Assembly: GCA_002256425.1 (NCBI GenBank)
Contig: NKIZ01000001.1
Span: forward strand, 1,709,001-1,773,000
Direction of reading: 5' to 3'
Source of the DNA: Alphaproteobacteria bacterium PA2
GTDB lineage: Bacteria > Pseudomonadota > Alphaproteobacteria > Caulobacterales > Caulobacteraceae
Length of the DNA: 64,000 nt
Shown one piece after another: positions 1 to 7,499 of the stretch (its first letter is position 1; each line of letters opens with the position of its first letter). The notes under the pieces are model-generated. The model was not told the DNA's origin. It searched no databases and saw only the letters and a list, made by a program, of their open reading frames with translations. The position numbers were made by a program, and so were the translations under genes.

Positions 1-114
1 GGCGCCGCCCACTACCTGCCAGCCTATGCCGGCAACCTGGATATCATGACCTCCGCGGCCCTGCGCACGGCCGAGAAAATTGCAGTGCGCAAGCTCGCGC
101 CCATGGCGGCCTGA
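1..114 (+). CDS. acetaldehyde dehydrogenase (acylating), C-terminal fragment
   Basis: Only the last 37 codons are inside the window. The frame is open from base 1 and ends with TGA at 112-114. The tail contains [17 protein letters not shown] followed by LRTAE, which I recognise as the conserved C-terminus of MhpF/DmpF/BphJ-type acylating acetaldehyde dehydrogenase. That enzyme oxidises acetaldehyde to acetyl-CoA with NAD+ and CoA, and normally forms a channelling complex with 4-hydroxy-2-oxovalerate aldolase. The aldolase gene starts two bases downstream, which supports the call and implies translational coupling. The 5' part is missing because of the window edge, not because the gene is broken. 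Confidence 0.85.
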   Translation, partial: GAAHYLPAYAGNLDIMTSAALRTAEKIAVRKLAPMAA

Positions 115-116
115 CC

Positions 117-1148
117 ATGTTTGATCCGACAGTCGACAAGCTGTACATCCAGGACGTCACCCTTCGGGACGGCATGCACGCCATAAGGCACAAGTATTCG
201 ACCGAGCATGTGGCGGCCATCGCCCTCGCCCTCGATGAGGGCGGAGTTGACGCCATCGAGGTGGCACATGGCGACGGCCTTTCTGGATCTTCCTTCAATT
301 ACGGATTTGGCGCCCACACGGACTGGGACTGGATCGAAGCGGTCGGCAAGGTCATCAAGCGCGCCAAGCTCACCACCCTTCTGCTGCCTGGCATAGGCAC
401 GGTGGAAGACCTGCACCGGGCACATGATCTGGGCGTTGCGTCTGTGCGTGTCGCCACCCATTGCACCGAGGCCGACATTGCGGCTCAACACATTGGCTTC
501 GCCCGCAAGCTTGGCATGGACGTCTCAGGTTTCCTGATGATGAGTCACATGTCCGAGCCACAGGCCCTGGCGGTGCAGGCGAAGAAGATGGAGGATTACG
601 GCGCTCATTGTGTCTACGTGACCGACTCCGGCGGCGCTCTGGACATGGATGGCTATCGTGCAAGGCTTGAGGCCTATGACGCCGTCCTGCGCCCTGAAAC
701 CGAACGCGGTATTCATGCTCACCACAATCTATCTCTGGGGGTCGCCAACTCCATGGTCGGCGCCCAGTCCGGCGCGCGCCGCATAGACGCCTCCCTCGCC
801 GGCATGGGCGCAGGGGCGGGCAATGCGCCCCTGGAGGTCTTTATCGCTGCGGTGGATCGGCGGAACTGGGTGCACGGCTGTGATCTCTACAAGCTCATGG
901 ATGCAGCCGAAGATCTGGTTCGACCGCTTCAGGACCGGCCGGTCCGCGTCGACCGTGAGACCCTGAGCCTCGGCTATGCAGGGGTATACTCCTCCTTCCT
1001 GCGCCACGCCGAAAAGGCCAGCCAGGAATATGGCGTAGATACCCGGAAGATACTGGTCGAATTGGGACGGCGCCGCATGGTGGGCGGTCAGGAAGACATG
1101 ATCGTCGATGTCGCCCTGGACCTCATGAACGCCGAAAAGGCTTCGTAA
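117..1148 (+). CDS. mhpE: 4-hydroxy-2-oxovalerate aldolase
   Basis: 343 aa, the usual length of the MhpE/DmpG/BphI family. It cleaves 4-hydroxy-2-oxovalerate to pyruvate and acetaldehyde in the lower meta-cleavage pathway. The N-terminus has the HMGL-like signature [16 protein letters not shown] (about 13-28), with R17 and D18 at the catalytic and metal positions. The metal-binding HAHHN motif (H200, H202) lies near residue 200. The C-terminal communication domain that docks onto the dehydrogenase follows (about 270-343). Start ATG 117 lies two bases after the dehydrogenase stop. I infer that the pair acts as a complex passing acetaldehyde directly. The symbol could equally be dmpG or bphI. 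Confidence 0.93.
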   Translation: MFDPTVDKLYIQDVTLRDGMHAIRHKYSTEHVAAIALALDEGGVDAIEVAHGDGLSGSSFNYGFGAHTDWDWIEAVGKVIKRAKLTTLLLPGIGTVEDLHRAHDLGVASVRVATHCTEADIAAQHIGFARKLGMDVSGFLMMSHMSEPQALAVQAKKMEDYGAHCVYVTDSGGALDMDGYRARLEAYDAVLRPETERGIHAHHNLSLGVANSMVGAQSGARRIDASLAGMGAGAGNAPLEVFIAAVDRRNWVHGCDLYKLMDAAEDLVRPLQDRPVRVDRETLSLGYAGVYSSFLRHAEKASQEYGVDTRKILVELGRRRMVGGQEDMIVDVALDLMNAEKAS

Positions 1149-1212
1149 ATCCGCCGTTCAGGTTGGAGGTTGTTTACTGACCTCTGGCTCCCTCACGCCA
1201 CGGGAATTTCCA

Positions 1213-1545
1213 ATGCGTCTTGTTCATTCTGCCGCCGCAGTTCCGGCCTTCGCCCTCGCGCTGGTGCTGTCATCGACATCCGTCGCCCAGGACGCCCTGC
1301 CGGAGGGGCCCGCAAAGGTCGCTATTCAGGAATCCTGCACCCAGTGTCACGACCTTGGCACGGCGGTCGGTCAAAAGCGCACCCCGGATGAGTGGGTCGA
1401 CATCGTGGATCGCATGGTGGGCTTTGGCCTTACCCTCAGCGACGGCAAGCGGACCGAGATTCTGGACTATCTCAACGCCCATGTCGGAACCGCGCCGGCC
1501 CAACCGGCCGCCGGTCCCGCCGCCCAGCCGTCAAAGAAGCCATGA
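1213..1545 (+). CDS. small secreted c-type cytochrome
   Basis: 110 aa with a Sec signal peptide (about 1-25, cleavage near SVAQ) and one haem-attachment motif CTQCH (C42, C45, H46). M68 in DRMVGFG is a candidate axial ligand. The tail is Ala/Pro-rich. It should be a periplasmic monohaem cytochrome that carries electrons from a dehydrogenase. It follows the aldolase by 64 bp on the same strand, but its likely partners are the exported oxidation genes further right, including the cytochrome-PQQ dehydrogenase at 5646-7235. The haem domain resembles the small cytochromes associated with quinoprotein dehydrogenases, but I cannot assign a subfamily. Confidence 0.8.
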   Translation: MRLVHSAAAVPAFALALVLSSTSVAQDALPEGPAKVAIQESCTQCHDLGTAVGQKRTPDEWVDIVDRMVGFGLTLSDGKRTEILDYLNAHVGTAPAQPAAGPAAQPSKKP

Positions 1546-1565
1546 CGCCAGGACCTGTCGCGCCC

Positions 1566-2369
1566 TCAGTTGAAGGCGAGCGTCAGGTCAGGCTGGCCGG
1601 TAAGAGAGAAGGTAAACATGTCCCCCGCATTGGCCGGGAGCATGCGGGTAATAGCGCCCGAGATCACGATGTCGCCTTCATTCAGGCCGACCCCGAACTC
1701 CGACAACTTGTTGACCAGCCAGGCCGCGGACGTGGCTGGATGACCCAGAACGGCTGAACCCAGCCCTTCTGCCGCCAGTTCACCATTCTGGTGAACCCGC
1801 ATGGCCAGAGCTGGCATGTCTGCCCGCACAAGACCTGAGTCCCAGGGGCCAACCACGAAGCCGCCATACGACGCATTGTCGGCGATGGTGTCCACCAGCT
1901 TGATCTTCCAGTCGGCTATGCGGCTGTCGACGATCTCCACGGCCAGGGCGCACGCGTCGGTCGCGGCCAGTACATCCTCGGCAGTCACGGCCCCGCCATG
2001 GAGGGCGCGGCCGAACCGGAAGGCGATCTCGCCTTCAACCCGCGGCTGGAGAAAGTCAGAAAGCGGCACATCCGCGCGTCCCTGGTGAACGGGATAGAAG
2101 CTGGAGGCCCACAGGGCCCCATAGTCGGGCTCATTCACCCCAAGCTGTTGCTGGATCGCCGGGTTTGTCAGACCGATCTTCCGCCCGATGATTTTCTCGC
2201 CGCCGGCCAGGCGCAGGGCCGACCAGTTACTCTGGATTTCATAGGCGTCAGCAGGGGTGAGATCGGGATGGGTCTCGGTCAGGGGAGGCAATGGCGTACG
2301 AGTCCGCCAGGCAGCGTCGATCTCGACCGCCAGTGACTGGCGCAGAGATGCGCCTTCGCTCTTACTCAT
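1566..2369 (-). CDS. mhpD: 2-oxopent-4-enoate hydratase family protein
   Basis: 267 aa, member of the MhpD/DmpE/BphH and fumarylacetoacetase-like family. It adds water to 2-hydroxypenta-2,4-dienoate to give 4-hydroxy-2-oxovalerate, the substrate of the aldolase at 117-1148. Visible family signatures are GRKIGLTNPAIQQQLGV, the PRVEGEIAFRF metal-binding segment (two acidic residues) and VEIVDSRIADWKIKLVDTI. I chose ATG at 2369 because GAGG lies about 10 nt upstream; an in-frame GTG at 2375 is the alternative. It sits 19 bp downstream of the IclR regulator on the same strand, so the two are probably cotranscribed. The 4-oxalocrotonate decarboxylase subunit is a close relative, but the local context favours the hydratase. 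Confidence 0.88.
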   Translation of the reverse strand: MSKSEGASLRQSLAVEIDAAWRTRTPLPPLTETHPDLTPADAYEIQSNWSALRLAGGEKIIGRKIGLTNPAIQQQLGVNEPDYGALWASSFYPVHQGRADVPLSDFLQPRVEGEIAFRFGRALHGGAVTAEDVLAATDACALAVEIVDSRIADWKIKLVDTIADNASYGGFVVGPWDSGLVRADMPALAMRVHQNGELAAEGLGSAVLGHPATSAAWLVNKLSEFGVGLNEGDIVISGAITRMLPANAGDMFTFSLTGQPDLTLAFN

Positions 2370-2388
2370 GATCACTGATCCTCTGGTC

Positions 2389-3210
2389 CTATGCCGCCTG
2401 CTTGCCGCCCATCACGGCCCGAAGGTGGGGAGCGCCAATCGGGGGGCGGGCGCCTCCGGGACAAACCTTGTCGGCGATGGCTGCCGCCGCCCGGGTGAGT
2501 TCATCCCGAAGGAATGCCTGCCGTTCCTGGGTCATGGCCTCTGCAGCATCGCTGATGGAAATGGCGGCGACAGCCCGTCCCTGTTCATCGCGAACAGGAG
2601 CGGCGATGCAGATCATTTCGGAATGGAACTCCCGGTCATCAATCGCCCACCCCTGGATACGGACCTGATTGAGGTGAGCGCGGAGTTCCCGCTCGTCGGT
2701 GATCGTATAAGGAGTCAGGGCGATCAGGTCGCCATCGCAGATGATGGCGTCGACCTGATCACTGGGCAGGCCAGCCAGCAGTACCTTGCCGAGTCCGGAG
2801 CAATAGGCCTCCAATTGGGCGCCGGCTCGCGTCTGGGTCGGGAAGGATGTTGGGGTCGCAGCCTTGACCGCATAGGTGACCATGCCCCGCTCAAGGACGC
2901 CGACATGGACCGTTGCGTCGAGACGTTCTGAAAGTTCATTGGCGACTTTCTGTCCGGCATCCCGCAGGAGGTCCGCGATCATGACATTCTGGGACAGGGA
3001 AACCAGCAGCATGCCCGGACGATAGCGCCCCCGTGGGCCTCTGACGACCGCCCCGATTTCCACGAGGGTCTGGATCAGACGATAGCCCGATGCCTCCGGC
3101 AGGTTGGAGCGACGGCTCAGCTCCGAGCTGGTCAGCCACTCTTCCGGGTCCCTGAAAGCCTTCAGCATGGCAAAGGCCTTGAAGACCGATTGATTCCTGG
3201 GCGTCGCCAC
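2389..3210 (-). CDS. IclR family transcriptional regulator
   Basis: 273 aa. The N-terminal winged helix-turn-helix (SVFKAFAMLKAF then LTSSELSRRSNLPEASGYR) is followed by an IclR effector domain with LEAYCSGLGKVLLAGLP and the C-terminal AAPVRDEQGRAVAAISISD. The start is the GTG at 3210, preceded by GGGAGGG eight bases upstream. The reading frame stays open for another 89 codons upstream, but that part has no family similarity and would run into the divergent cupin gene. IclR proteins usually sense aromatic or short acid ligands. Position suggests control of mhpD downstream and/or the divergent secreted-protein genes starting at 3463. Confidence 0.9.
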   Translation of the reverse strand: MATPRNQSVFKAFAMLKAFRDPEEWLTSSELSRRSNLPEASGYRLIQTLVEIGAVVRGPRGRYRPGMLLVSLSQNVMIADLLRDAGQKVANELSERLDATVHVGVLERGMVTYAVKAATPTSFPTQTRAGAQLEAYCSGLGKVLLAGLPSDQVDAIICDGDLIALTPYTITDERELRAHLNQVRIQGWAIDDREFHSEMICIAAPVRDEQGRAVAAISISDAAEAMTQERQAFLRDELTRAAAAIADKVCPGGARPPIGAPHLRAVMGGKQAA

Positions 3211-3462
3211 GACGATACCCTCCCTGATGTTATAATTCTTGCTGTTACTGAAATCGTTTGCAGTCACTTTGACAAGTGGATTTTCTGTCGGCCCATGCTC
3301 ACACCTTTCAGAGCTGTGGACATATAGGTCGGTGGTCCACCTTAACTCGTCTCTCTCATCTGCTGAGACCGTCCGTGCTACCGCCTCCTGATGGACCTTG
3401 GCGGCGCCCCCCATCTGCGCCGAGATGGGGTCTCGCGATTTCGATCGAACTGGAACCTTCCC
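3211..3462. promoter_or_regulatory. divergent intergenic region, candidate IclR operator
   Basis: This 252-bp gap separates iclR (leftward) from the cupin gene (rightward) and must hold both promoters. It is locally more AT-rich than its surroundings around 3225-3300. An inverted repeat CACTT-TGAC-AAGTG lies at 3265-3278, about 55 bp upstream of the iclR GTG, and is a candidate operator for an IclR-type regulator. Repeat and position are visible; binding is inference. I could not place convincing -35/-10 pairs. Confidence 0.3.
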
Positions 3463-4437
3463 ATGACCCGGATCCATGCCACTGGCGCCATCACCCTGGC
3501 TGCCCTGTTTTCGATCCTGGCGGCGTCACCGGCTTCCGCTCAGACGGCGCCTGCGGCGGGCGGCGGGCGGCCAACCATTCCAGCCTGGGTCTTCAAGCCA
3601 AAAGTCGCGCCCTATGAGGGCCCCAATCGTCCCGTCTGGCATGTCGCTGACATCATCGCAGCCCATAAGGGCAAGCCTGACTGGTCCCAGACCGTGGTCA
3701 AGGACCGCTGGTTCGAGAACCAGTATGTCTCCATGGGTCCGGGCAAGAAGACCCGGACAAGCTTCCAGGCAGACACCCTCAGCTGGTTCGTCGTGCACTC
3801 CGGTGAGATCCGGGTCAGCATAAAGGGGCAGGACCCGTTTGTGGCCAGCAAGGATTTCATTGTCCAGATTCCCATGCGGACGCCCTACAGCCTGGAGACC
3901 GTAAGCCAGACCCCGTCGGTCCGCCTTGAAGTCCGGACTGCGGACGCCGCCATTGTCTACCCCATCGCAGACAATCCTGAACCGCCGCCGGCGCCGCCAG
4001 GTTTCGAGGCGATCAGGGTCAATGTGGGCGCTCCCGGACAGTCAGCAGCGGCGTCGGTCAAGACCGCCCTCGACTTTGACAAGGATATGGTGGCCAACCC
4101 GCCACCCCGTGCACCTGGCGGCGGCAATACCTTCTTCGTCCGCGACAGTCGCGGCTTTGCTGTGCCCATCCGGTCGGCGCCGACCACGGTAGCCGCCACG
4201 GATATCGGGCACTTCCATACCGGCCTGGCAGAGTTCTGGTATGTTCTCGAAGGCGATATGGATGTCCGGATAGAAGGCATCAAGGACCTGGTCCATGCCC
4301 ACCAGGGCGACATCGTCTACGCGCCCATGGGGCGCTATCATCGCACCATCATGGTCGGCGCGCCCATGAGCACAAGACTGGCCATGGGCAGCGTCACAGA
4401 CTCCGGTGCGTCCTTCACGCCCTATGAGGGTCACTGA
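3463..4437 (+). CDS. secreted two-cupin protein
   Basis: 324 aa from ATG 3463, with a Sec signal peptide (about 1-26, ending ASPASAQ). The frame is open 24 codons further upstream, but only this start gives an export signal. A first cupin-like barrel (about 80-165) lacks obvious metal ligands. The C-terminal barrel has a full cupin motif 1, H250-x-H252-x4-E257, and motif 2 with H293 in PMGRYHRT, so it should bind one divalent metal. The substrate is unknown. It may be an isomerase, dioxygenase or binding protein acting in the periplasm. It heads a two-gene run with the epimerase-like gene 45 bp downstream, near a PQQ dehydrogenase and a TonB receptor. Confidence 0.75.
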   Translation: MTRIHATGAITLAALFSILAASPASAQTAPAAGGGRPTIPAWVFKPKVAPYEGPNRPVWHVADIIAAHKGKPDWSQTVVKDRWFENQYVSMGPGKKTRTSFQADTLSWFVVHSGEIRVSIKGQDPFVASKDFIVQIPMRTPYSLETVSQTPSVRLEVRTADAAIVYPIADNPEPPPAPPGFEAIRVNVGAPGQSAAASVKTALDFDKDMVANPPPRAPGGGNTFFVRDSRGFAVPIRSAPTTVAATDIGHFHTGLAEFWYVLEGDMDVRIEGIKDLVHAHQGDIVYAPMGRYHRTIMVGAPMSTRLAMGSVTDSGASFTPYEGH

Positions 4438-4482
4438 CCGCACGGGTTATCCCTGCCGTTAGCTCATTCCAGGAGACACCAG

Positions 4483-5652
4483 ATGACGTGGATCGCCCGC
4501 CTGGCCTGCGCCTCAGCCCTGCTGCTTTCACTTCCGGCCATGGCGGCTGAGGCGCCCCGCTATTCCGTCCGGACAACCGGCGATGTGGTCCAACTGAGGG
4601 ATCGGCGGAGCGAGACGGTGGTGTCCATTCTCACGCCCGTGAGCAATGCCTACGAGATGGTCGTCCATGGCCGCAATGTCCTGCGCATGACGATCAGGTC
4701 TGTGGACGAAATGCGGGCCAGACCCGGGTTGAATGGCGTGCCCCTGCTGGCGCCCTTCGCCAACCGGCTGGACGATACGGCGTTCTACGCCAATGGTCGC
4801 CGCTATGCGTTTGATCTGGGTCTCGGCAACGTGCGTGGCCCCATCCCGATCCATGGCTATGTTTCCGGGGCCAGCGCCTGGAAGGTCATGGAGGTCAAGT
4901 CTGACGGCAAGGGCGCCTGGATCACCAGCCGGCTCGATTTCTACCGAAACCCTCTCTACATGGCCCAGTTTCCGTTCGCGCACACCCTGACCATGACCTA
5001 TCGGCTTTCGGATGACGGCCTTGAGGTCAGGACCCGGATAGACAACCTCAGCGATGAGCCCATGCCGGTGTCGATAGGATTCCACCCGTACTTCCAGCTG
5101 ACCGACTCGGCCCGGGATGACTGGACCCTGGACATCCCTGCCGCCACCCACTGGAAACTGGCGCAGAACAAGACTCCTACCGGCGAGACAGAGCCCGCAG
5201 CGGATTTCTTTGGATCGGATCCCCATTCTGTTCCGCTGAAGCGGTTTTCCGGTCGCGATATCGATGACATTTTCACCGACCTTGAACGGGACACCAGGGG
5301 AAGGGCCACGGTCAGTGTGACGGGCGCGAGGCAGAAGGTGTCGGTGGTCCTGGGCCCCAAATTCAGGACGGCTCTGGTCTACACCACCCAGGCGCCAGCG
5401 CCCCCGCGTCCGGCGTCAACGGCGCCGCAGGCTGCGCCGCCACCCCCGGTAAGCAAGGGCCCCCCGGTCCCCCTCAGCGCCACAGGCGGCGAGCCGGCGC
5501 CTCCGGAACGCGGTTTCGTCGCCTTCGAACCCATGGTCGGGATCACCAATGCCATGAACCTGGCCCAGAAGGGGCTCTACAAGGACTTGCAGAGCGTGCC
5601 CTCACGGGGATCCTGGCAGGAGAGCTTCTGGATCCGCTCCAGCGGCTACTGA
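4483..5652 (+). CDS. secreted aldose 1-epimerase-like protein
   Basis: 389 aa with a signal peptide (about 1-22) and a good ribosome site (AGGAGACACCAG) before ATG 4483. It has the galactose-mutarotase fold signatures: N94-R95 in PFANRLDD, H124 in PIHGYV, H201 in IGFHPYFQL, D262 in DDIFTD and E349 in FEPMVG. H124, H201, D262 and E349 match the expected substrate-binding and catalytic positions of GalM. Unusually, a Pro/Ala-rich insertion (about 304-342) sits just before the catalytic Glu. It probably interconverts anomers of a sugar or similar hemiacetal in the periplasm. Its stop overlaps by 7 bp the stop of the convergent PQQ dehydrogenase gene, a plausible pathway partner. Confidence 0.75.
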   Translation: MTWIARLACASALLLSLPAMAAEAPRYSVRTTGDVVQLRDRRSETVVSILTPVSNAYEMVVHGRNVLRMTIRSVDEMRARPGLNGVPLLAPFANRLDDTAFYANGRRYAFDLGLGNVRGPIPIHGYVSGASAWKVMEVKSDGKGAWITSRLDFYRNPLYMAQFPFAHTLTMTYRLSDDGLEVRTRIDNLSDEPMPVSIGFHPYFQLTDSARDDWTLDIPAATHWKLAQNKTPTGETEPAADFFGSDPHSVPLKRFSGRDIDDIFTDLERDTRGRATVSVTGARQKVSVVLGPKFRTALVYTTQAPAPPRPASTAPQAAPPPPVSKGPPVPLSATGGEPAPPERGFVAFEPMVGITNAMNLAQKGLYKDLQSVPSRGSWQESFWIRSSGY

Positions 5653-7235
5653 CCCTTTACTGCGCGAACCGGATCGAGGCGGATCAGCATTCCAGGGGTC
5701 GGCGCCGACAGGCTGAGGCCGGTGCCTGCGCCGGTTGGGTTCTGGATAAGGACAAAAAGCCGACCGTCCGGACCATTCACGACCGTGCGAACCCGTCCGA
5801 ACTGGTTGAACAGCACTTCGCGGCCAATGATCTTTCCATCGCGAACTTCCAATCGAAGGAGTTCCTGCCCGAGAAGGGCCGCGACCAGGAGGTTGTTTCG
5901 CCAGGGCGAAGCCCTGTTGAGATCAAAATTGATCCCGCTGGGCGCAAGGGTAGGGGTGAAATAGGCGACCGGCGGGTCCATTCCCGGCTCTGAAGTCTTC
6001 TCGATGCCGGGCTGGATGCCCATGGAAGTCACGCCCCAGCCATAGTTGTGGCCCTTGCGGATGATATTGATTTCATCGCCACCGGTGGGGCCGTGCTCCG
6101 CCTCCCACATCAGGCCTGATACGGGATCAAGGGCCATTCCCTGCGGATTCCGGTGCCCATAGCTCCAGATGCTTGCAAGGGCGCCGGGGGTTTTCGTGAA
6201 GGGATTGTCCCGGGGAATGGACCCGTCCTCATTGATCCGGTGGATCTTGCCAAGGGGGCTCGACAGGTTCTGGGCGTTCCGCATGTCACCGCGCTCTCCC
6301 AGAGAGAAGAATACGTGGCCGCGCCCATCGAACATGAAGCGCGAGCCGTAGTGAACATTGGACGCGGAATAGATGGCTGCCGGCGCGCGGTAGATCACCT
6401 GACTGTCGACCCAGGTATTGTCCCTGATGCGCCCGCGGACAAGGACGGTCATGCTTGGCGGACTGGGCGCCCGGTTCGTCGGGGACCCCGGGGGGGGCGG
6501 CGGCGGGATCTCCGCGCCGGCCAGTACTTCTGCATAGGAAAGATAAATCCACCCATTCTTCGCGTTGTCTGGATGAACCGCCACATCCATGAAACCGGCG
6601 TCCTGCCTGACCCAGGGCTTGGGCATCCCCTTTACAGGTTCAGGAGAGAGCACCCCTTCGCGACTGATGGTGCGCAGCCGCCCGCTCCGCTCTGTGACCA
6701 GGAGCCCACCGTCTGGCAGGAAGGACATGGCCCACGGGGTGTCCAGGCCGCGGGCGACAACGGAAATGCGAAAGTCCTGCTTGGTTGTCTTGATGACCTG
6801 CCCGTCCGGATCGGCGGCGAATGGGGGGCGTCCCGAGAGGTTTGCTTTCTGAAGTCTGAGATAGGTGGCGATCTGGAAGATCTGGCCTTCGCTGTACAGA
6901 CTCCTGATATCCGGACCGGTCCTGGTCGGATGGGCGTTGCGGATCCGTTCCTGGAGGGCCTGGTCGGTAAGGCCCAGAAGTCTGGTGCTGAACAGGCTGG
7001 GCGCAGTTTGCGCTTCAAGGGTCGATCCATGACAACTGGCGCAGGCTCCGTTGTATATCTGGGGACCCGTCTGCCGCGCCCCGGGAAGGGGAGGCTGTCC
7101 GAATGCCTGCCCGAACGCCTGGGATGCAGGGGCGAGACTTGCCGCAATCGCCAGTCCCAGAAGCAGATGAAGCAGGGCCTTATGTGACGATGCTCTCGTA
7201 GCCAGGGGCGACGACGGTTTCGGATTCATGGACAT
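5646..7235 (-). CDS. cytochrome c-PQQ-dependent sugar dehydrogenase fusion
   Basis: 529 aa. A signal peptide (about 1-42) is followed by a small cytochrome c domain with CASCH (C65, C68, H69) and then a soluble aldose/glucose dehydrogenase beta-propeller (about 155-525). Propeller signatures include GLDTPWAMSFLPDGGLLVTE, IWSYGHRNPQGMALDP, EHGPTGGDEINII and NYGWG. The family oxidises aldoses to lactones using PQQ and calcium; the fused haem can take the electrons directly. I see no Met at the usual distal haem position after CASCH, but H102 is available. Gly/Pro-rich loops occur mid-protein. It is divergent from the TonB receptor and convergent with the epimerase-like gene, fitting a periplasmic oxidation route. 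Confidence 0.88.
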   Translation of the reverse strand: MSMNPKPSSPLATRASSHKALLHLLLGLAIAASLAPASQAFGQAFGQPPLPGARQTGPQIYNGACASCHGSTLEAQTAPSLFSTRLLGLTDQALQERIRNAHPTRTGPDIRSLYSEGQIFQIATYLRLQKANLSGRPPFAADPDGQVIKTTKQDFRISVVARGLDTPWAMSFLPDGGLLVTERSGRLRTISREGVLSPEPVKGMPKPWVRQDAGFMDVAVHPDNAKNGWIYLSYAEVLAGAEIPPPPPPGSPTNRAPSPPSMTVLVRGRIRDNTWVDSQVIYRAPAAIYSASNVHYGSRFMFDGRGHVFFSLGERGDMRNAQNLSSPLGKIHRINEDGSIPRDNPFTKTPGALASIWSYGHRNPQGMALDPVSGLMWEAEHGPTGGDEINIIRKGHNYGWGVTSMGIQPGIEKTSEPGMDPPVAYFTPTLAPSGINFDLNRASPWRNNLLVAALLGQELLRLEVRDGKIIGREVLFNQFGRVRTVVNGPDGRLFVLIQNPTGAGTGLSLSAPTPGMLIRLDPVRAVKGQ

Positions 7236-7499
7236 TCAGGTGTTCCGCCGGACAGTGAACAGAGGCCTCGTATGGTCCCGTTCCCGAACTTGACCTCACT
7301 GACAATTCCCCCGGGGACCGGAAACAACCAATTCCTCCTCCGCAGTCTCAAAGGGTGAGAATAGGCAGCCTTCTCTGGGGGGGCGCCTCATTGGCGCGCG
7401 GTCCCGGACTGCCTAGTTTGCCTCGGGCTATTCCGGCTTCAGTTCGGAAAGAATTCAACAATCGCACCTGCGTCAAGCGCGGGCCTCGGGGGAGGACCA
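7236..7499. promoter_or_regulatory. divergent promoter region for the TonB receptor and PQQ dehydrogenase
   Basis: On the + strand TTGGCG (7391-7396) followed 14 nt later by GCCTAGTT (7411-7418) is close to the Caulobacter sigma-73 consensus, about 82 bp before the receptor ATG. The receptor has a strong ribosome site, GGGGGAGGACCA before ATG 7500. The box GCCTAGTTTGCCT (7411-7423) recurs nearly unchanged upstream of the NHL gene at 12069. Promoter assignment is inference from sequence. Confidence 0.4.

Noticed and set aside
3211..3477. Longer IclR start at 3477
   Set aside because: The extra 89 residues lack similarity, would overlap the divergent gene, and GTG 3210 has a strong GGGAGGG.
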